Below, piece by piece: positions 16,101 through 17,155 of a stretch of DNA of 17,155 bases. The notes beneath the pieces were generated by a model, which did no database searches, had not been told where the DNA came from, and saw only the letters and a list, made by a program, of their open reading frames with translations. The translations under genes were made by a program, and so were the position numbers. Numbering within the stretch: position 1 is the stretch's first letter; each line of letters begins with the position of its first letter. Source of the DNA: Verrucomicrobia bacterium UBA1200 (GTDB lineage: Bacteria > Verrucomicrobiota > Kiritimatiellia > RFP12 > UBA1067); NCBI GenBank assembly GCA_002309765.1, contig DBXY01000003.1:1102-18256 (forward strand), read 5' to 3'.

Positions 16101-16264
16101 TGATTCAAAGCGCAAACGGTTTCTACAATCCGCCGGACTTGTCCAACTGGACGGTTGTTGACGAAGCCGGAGAGGCCATCAACGGCATGGATATCCATTA
16201 CTCCAATGACGCCAAGGCCATTATGATCAGCGGAACCAGCGGCACGTTGATTATGCTGTTGTAG
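10139..16264 (+). CDS. Giant secreted repeat protein with PATR-like strands, carbohydrate-binding-like and PA14 domains
   Basis: This protein has 2041 residues with an N-terminal signal (MLAIAVIVSAMTVLS). A WNGG...WDTTTKNWL strand motif, common in autotransporter-like PVC proteins, opens the mature part. Residues ~169-336 (LIANGSFEDG ... VFIDNLKLLP) look like a galactose-binding/CBM4-9-type sandwich. PATR-like strands recur at ~538 (VKTGAGTYYFSN), ~995 (LTKTGTSTLALDG) and ~1856 (NKTGAGNLTLNG). A second WxxxANWSPSQVP motif near 830 begins a new segment. Residues ~1051-1205 are a PA14 domain (FEGVMTVPTAGLYRFQLQ, DDGAVWAIDG). Two copies of an unassigned domain follow, at ~1341-1515 and ~1643-1827. 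The protein stops at TLIMLL; I see no 12-strand autotransporter barrel, LPxTG or PEP-CTERM. A role in surface binding of glycans is likely from PA14 and the CBM-like domain, but no enzyme domain is visible. Confidence 0.88.
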   Translation: MKRMLAIAVIVSAMTVLSDTLTWNGGTTGVWDTTTKNWLNSGNEACAWADGSVAAFPAGVNVDVQDAFAAAGLVFSGDAILAGGGFINLSDAAPITVPGGATVGMAVNANGAVTVDGAGTLYANSLYGTAAVSNGALMVGGFHAYDRLAVTTSGNGTVTWLVGDTAGANLIANGSFEDGVTTAKYTYVNNDSMPTSWINNDTTKNFVILATGGMGDWSNTGVGGTASIPDGLYVAGLQYDGHIEQNISVTTAGFYDLSMVMFKRTNYGAEINDSMLKVSLDGVQQTKFFNPYRSGTWRTVNSGPIYFSAGSHTLRMEGIGHWGDVTVFIDNLKLLPCTATTPTRMNNESAFGNGVTGLNSVNTIAPDDGGISYFTKVLGGDYAMTPTFGSNVMVTVESGELDFSNITLSEPAKLHKFGRGTLHLTEGMGPLRTMALWEGELKITTDAIISFCAHTFGTPAQLTMDLTGDITMNDSPELFGDAPVTIATTGNGHKWSLNGSLRSSVPVVTFDIGEGDYAGSSSLIQTSYNSQLFATDMVKTGAGTYYFSNSDANTLNGTVFLRNGTLELNANDLTYGSTHPITGATAGYPILGNAVAKAVQIADENTPADAAITLKLNGTNLATARTLNIGSGGATVALATSGNRQGFLGGINLARPATKVVSPIDATIEFNAISRAEGYTGTVTLDGTGAGTLALNHDIGAGVAIVSDCGVNLGTGYQLAVAMDELTLSGTTTIGFGTAGYDTFNVGTLTLGELTVTLANDVTGGVFAEVGSYTIFTYTTFNGNVASLNVAADSKVEGFAYTFRDTGSAIVLDITATEGSAYYNWITQGGAWAATANWSPSQVPNAIGLTVRFGGSATEAATVTLEDTYALTAMQFANANGYTLNGGKLQFGSDGVNPPSISAEFGTHTIKSEIAASGDTAIKVNTADGAKVVFDGAVSAPVEVDSGTIGIGNDAKVNAALTVGENSSLAVDSDTKLDGTGTVTVNGAITGSGKLTKTGTSTLALDGADTSAFSGTLAVESGTLQTGYPTFNGTVELGSDATLTADNTIHGLLGTFYQVSNNNLIPTYAFSSAAFKSAISGKTVIAQEIIAGGNNGFDIADTDSNPATLPANLRNSGGNTSQYNFWLGAFEGVMTVPTAGLYRFQLQADDGAVWAIDGRDFIVITNVNTTANSIYLEKGPHSVYIGLAEVSGNAYAHITMIAPGETTARMIPNEWLTPYGFGAKLVHGNGKLAPPSGTAMYVASSQSGYNTAFTGTLAGGNTGTLFVGMTGGGDFSISSYLSGYLYSHLGEVALTAPGANVDVLATDNAGTTGLTGAKSVRALYGNNGKIALGAHLFNRAVTGDADCGISPYKTYTHLLKFPVTKSAVVNGVTFNQMGMDSYTISPMLPSSHDGVAGTGVRSLFAGFHYNQQTFEITLSGLIPGATYEFRNYHMAWNSDTSTAAKKRPVTFTFIADGRELDSYTSDLDTAYGASRSIGVLGCRYQAGSDGKVTVRYHSLYTSDTTHLYAISNELLNQEPAEDAITLSPDAGERASYTGQLVGSSKVTIDTDGEQAFAGTVNLPDPIELKKGTLILQRGANVVKGVNMADGTTLEMRGGSTVNTLTGTGTVVLPFGDANIYGAVQADGTFAAQDSWRVVKFSGDADCGVSPSKNYKAVVSYRSGDTFLTTPIVNEVFFRESSVGTFRYDQTGLLLENLPATTHGGNNSTGVGSDQQIEKVLHAMCYAGGKGGQTMVAALKGLTAGTTYELRFYSRNWSSGGTRNVTIAFDPNGGDTPTESHTINIDAVENHPCYFGFRFKAAGPEYKFTHLSPDNSNTWHMYGLSLEAVEDAGNVRTFNIAEDQSYDGTVSGIGIVNKTGAGNLTLNGLVSATGFWTVSNGGLTLTEETSSLYKLSVKDGATFGGVGTITGTAGFASGSTLELGVPGAPGTLTLAADDNVLANGAKLRVNHTANATSTLTVGDIALPDQLAVTMVPDTAGVKLFGNRVLIQSANGFYNPPDLSNWTVVDEAGEAINGMDIHYSNDAKAIMISGTSGTLIMLL
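14159..14683 (+). repeat. Copy A of duplicated GDADCG domain
   Basis: Residues ~1341-1515 of the large protein begin with GDADCGISPYKTYTHLLKF. They continue with VNGVTFNQMG, LSGLIPGATYEFRNYHMAW and VTFTF, and end HLYAISNELL. The strand pattern suggests a galactose-binding-like sandwich. It shares motifs in order with the copy at 15062-15631. Confidence 0.7.
15062..15631 (+). repeat. Copy B of duplicated GDADCG domain
   Basis: Residues ~1642-1827 begin with GDADCGVSPSKNYKAVVSY. They continue with VNEVFFRES, LKGLTAGTTYELRFYSRNW and VTIAF, and end HMYGLSLEAV. These are the same landmarks in the same order as copy A (14159-14683). The copies are well diverged, so the duplication is old. Confidence 0.7.
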
Positions 16265-16276
16265 TTTTATTCAACC

Positions 16277-16308
16277 AAATCCGGAACGCTTTGGCGTTCC
16301 GGATTTTT
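16277..16308 (+). terminator. Strong intrinsic terminator after the large repeat protein
   Basis: A perfect 13-bp stem (AAATCCGGAACGC at 16277-16289 with GCGTTCCGGATTT at 16294-16306) encloses the loop TTTG. It is followed by a T tract (16304-16308) that overlaps the stem end. It starts 12 nt after the TAG stop. The Shine-Dalgarno of the next gene begins only a few bases later. Confidence 0.92.
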
Positions 16309-16326
16309 ATTTGAAAGGATTATTCC

Positions 16327-17155
16327 ATGATTGTGGTAGTAGGCAGTACCAATACCGATATGGTGGTTAAGGCTCCGCGCATCCCGGCGGCTGGGGAAAC
16401 CATATTAGGTGGACGTTTTTTAATGAATCCGGGCGGCAAGGGCGCCAACCAAGCGGTGGCTGCCGCCAGATTGGACGGCGAGGTCGCGTTTGTCGCGAAA
16501 GTCGGCGATGACCTGTTCGGACGCGAAGCGACCGGATTGTTCAAGCGCGAAGGTATCCGCACCGAGGGCGTAACGGTTGATAAAACCGAAGCTTCGGGCG
16601 TGGCTCTGATCATGGTGGATAAAAAAGGCGAGAACTGTATTAGCGTCGCCTCCGGCGCAAATATGAAACTGTCAGCTAAGGATTTCGCCGCCGCCTTGAA
16701 GAAGGTCGGCAAACCGTCGCTGTTGTTGGCACAATTGGAAACCCCGATAACCACTATCGCCGCGGTAGCCGAATACGCGGCGGAAAACGGCGTACCCTTT
16801 ATACTCAACCCTGCACCCGCCGCGAAACTTCCGGCCAAGGTTTTCAAGGGTATCTCCATCATCACCCCCAACGAAACCGAAACCGAACTGCTTACCGGCA
16901 TCAAAGTGGTTGACCTCGAAAGCGCGGCGGCTGCCGCCGCGGCGTTTGCCAAGAAGGGCGTAAAACGGGTAGTCATCACGCTCGGATCAAAAGGGTCTTA
17001 TGTTTGGGAAAACGGTTCCGGCCAGTTGGTCAAAGCCCAAAAGGTAAAAGCGGTGGACACCACGGCGGCCGGCGACGTTTACAACGGCGCGCTAGCGGTG
17101 GCGTTGGACGAAGGCAAGACGCTGGTAGAGGCGGTGACTTTCGCCACAGCGGCAG
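16327..17155 (+). CDS. rbsK: Ribokinase (PfkB family), 3' end outside window
   Basis: The first 276 codons of a ribokinase, which phosphorylates D-ribose with ATP to ribose-5-phosphate in the cytoplasm. The start MIVVVGSTNTDMVVKAPRIP and PGETxxGGxFxxxPGGKGANQAVAAARL-like region match E. coli RbsK; PGGKGANQAVAAARL is PfkB signature 1. Residues 250-256 lie in DTTAAGDVYNGAL, the anion hole and catalytic Asp loop (Asp250), where E. coli has AAGDTFNGAL. NPAPA and TPNETETELLTG are also typical. About 30-40 residues are missing at the C-terminus compared with the usual ~310. AAAGGA at 16314-16319 lies 7 nt before the ATG. Related PfkB sugar kinases are possible, but the first 60 residues favour ribokinase. 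No ribose transporter is in view. Confidence 0.92.
   Translation, partial: MIVVVGSTNTDMVVKAPRIPAAGETILGGRFLMNPGGKGANQAVAAARLDGEVAFVAKVGDDLFGREATGLFKREGIRTEGVTVDKTEASGVALIMVDKKGENCISVASGANMKLSAKDFAAALKKVGKPSLLLAQLETPITTIAAVAEYAAENGVPFILNPAPAAKLPAKVFKGISIITPNETETELLTGIKVVDLESAAAAAAAFAKKGVKRVVITLGSKGSYVWENGSGQLVKAQKVKAVDTTAAGDVYNGALAVALDEGKTLVEAVTFATAA

Noticed and set aside
16320..16979. Open frame on the - strand (219 codons) opposite ribokinase
   Set aside because: The + strand reads PGGKGANQAVAAARL and the DTTAAGD loop of ribokinase; the antisense product is Ser/Ala/Pro-rich with no domain.

Overview
The window looks like part of a chromosome from a PVC-group bacterium, most likely Kiritimatiellota (Kiritimatiellae), from a gut, rumen or other anoxic habitat. 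This is judged from protein style only. The genes encode large secreted repeat proteins mixing protease domains, parallel beta-helices, LamG, PA14 and PATR-like repeats. One has a C-terminal tail resembling the 'NLLEYALG...ARFFRL' modules of Verrucomicrobia. The gaps between them carry families of short degenerate repeats. No phage, transposase, CRISPR array or rRNA is visible. Every protein gene reads on the + strand; a single tRNA reads on the - strand.

Layout. (1) 1-2481: the 3' part of a secreted protein with the tail end of a C10 (streptopain-like) peptidase domain, a carboxypeptidase-regulatory-like domain, a beta-helix of 16 Gly-Gly-Gly repeats and a choice-of-anchor-Q-like end. (2) 2482-2775: no gene, only degenerate 7-nt repeats and nested inverted repeats. 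(3) 2779-4788: a secreted HExxH metallopeptidase of the plant/bacterial basic secretory protein type, fused to LamG-like and beta-helix domains. (4) 4771-4903: nineteen consecutive 7-nt units that contain this gene's stop codon and end exactly at the tRNA CCA. (5) 4904-4980: tRNA-Val(CAC), - strand, divergent from (6). (6) 5242-10018: an apparent three-gene operon of an active HtrA/DegP-like lipoprotein protease, an exported PDZ protein made of two degenerate trypsin-like modules, and a U32 family protein. (7) 10139-16264: a 2041-residue secreted repeat protein, followed by a strong intrinsic terminator. (8) 16327 to the right edge: a ribokinase lacking its C-terminus.

How they may work together. 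The HtrA protease and the coupled pseudoprotease probably act together in envelope protein quality control, with the second protein as scaffold, adaptor or regulator (inference). This would suit a cell exporting large beta-rich proteins such as those at both ends of the window. The U32 protein is more likely an RNA- or cofactor-modifying Fe-S enzyme than a peptidase. The least familiar items are the double pseudo-trypsin PDZ protein, the exact-register heptamer array between a stop codon and a tRNA end, and a duplicated 'GDADCG' domain in the large protein.
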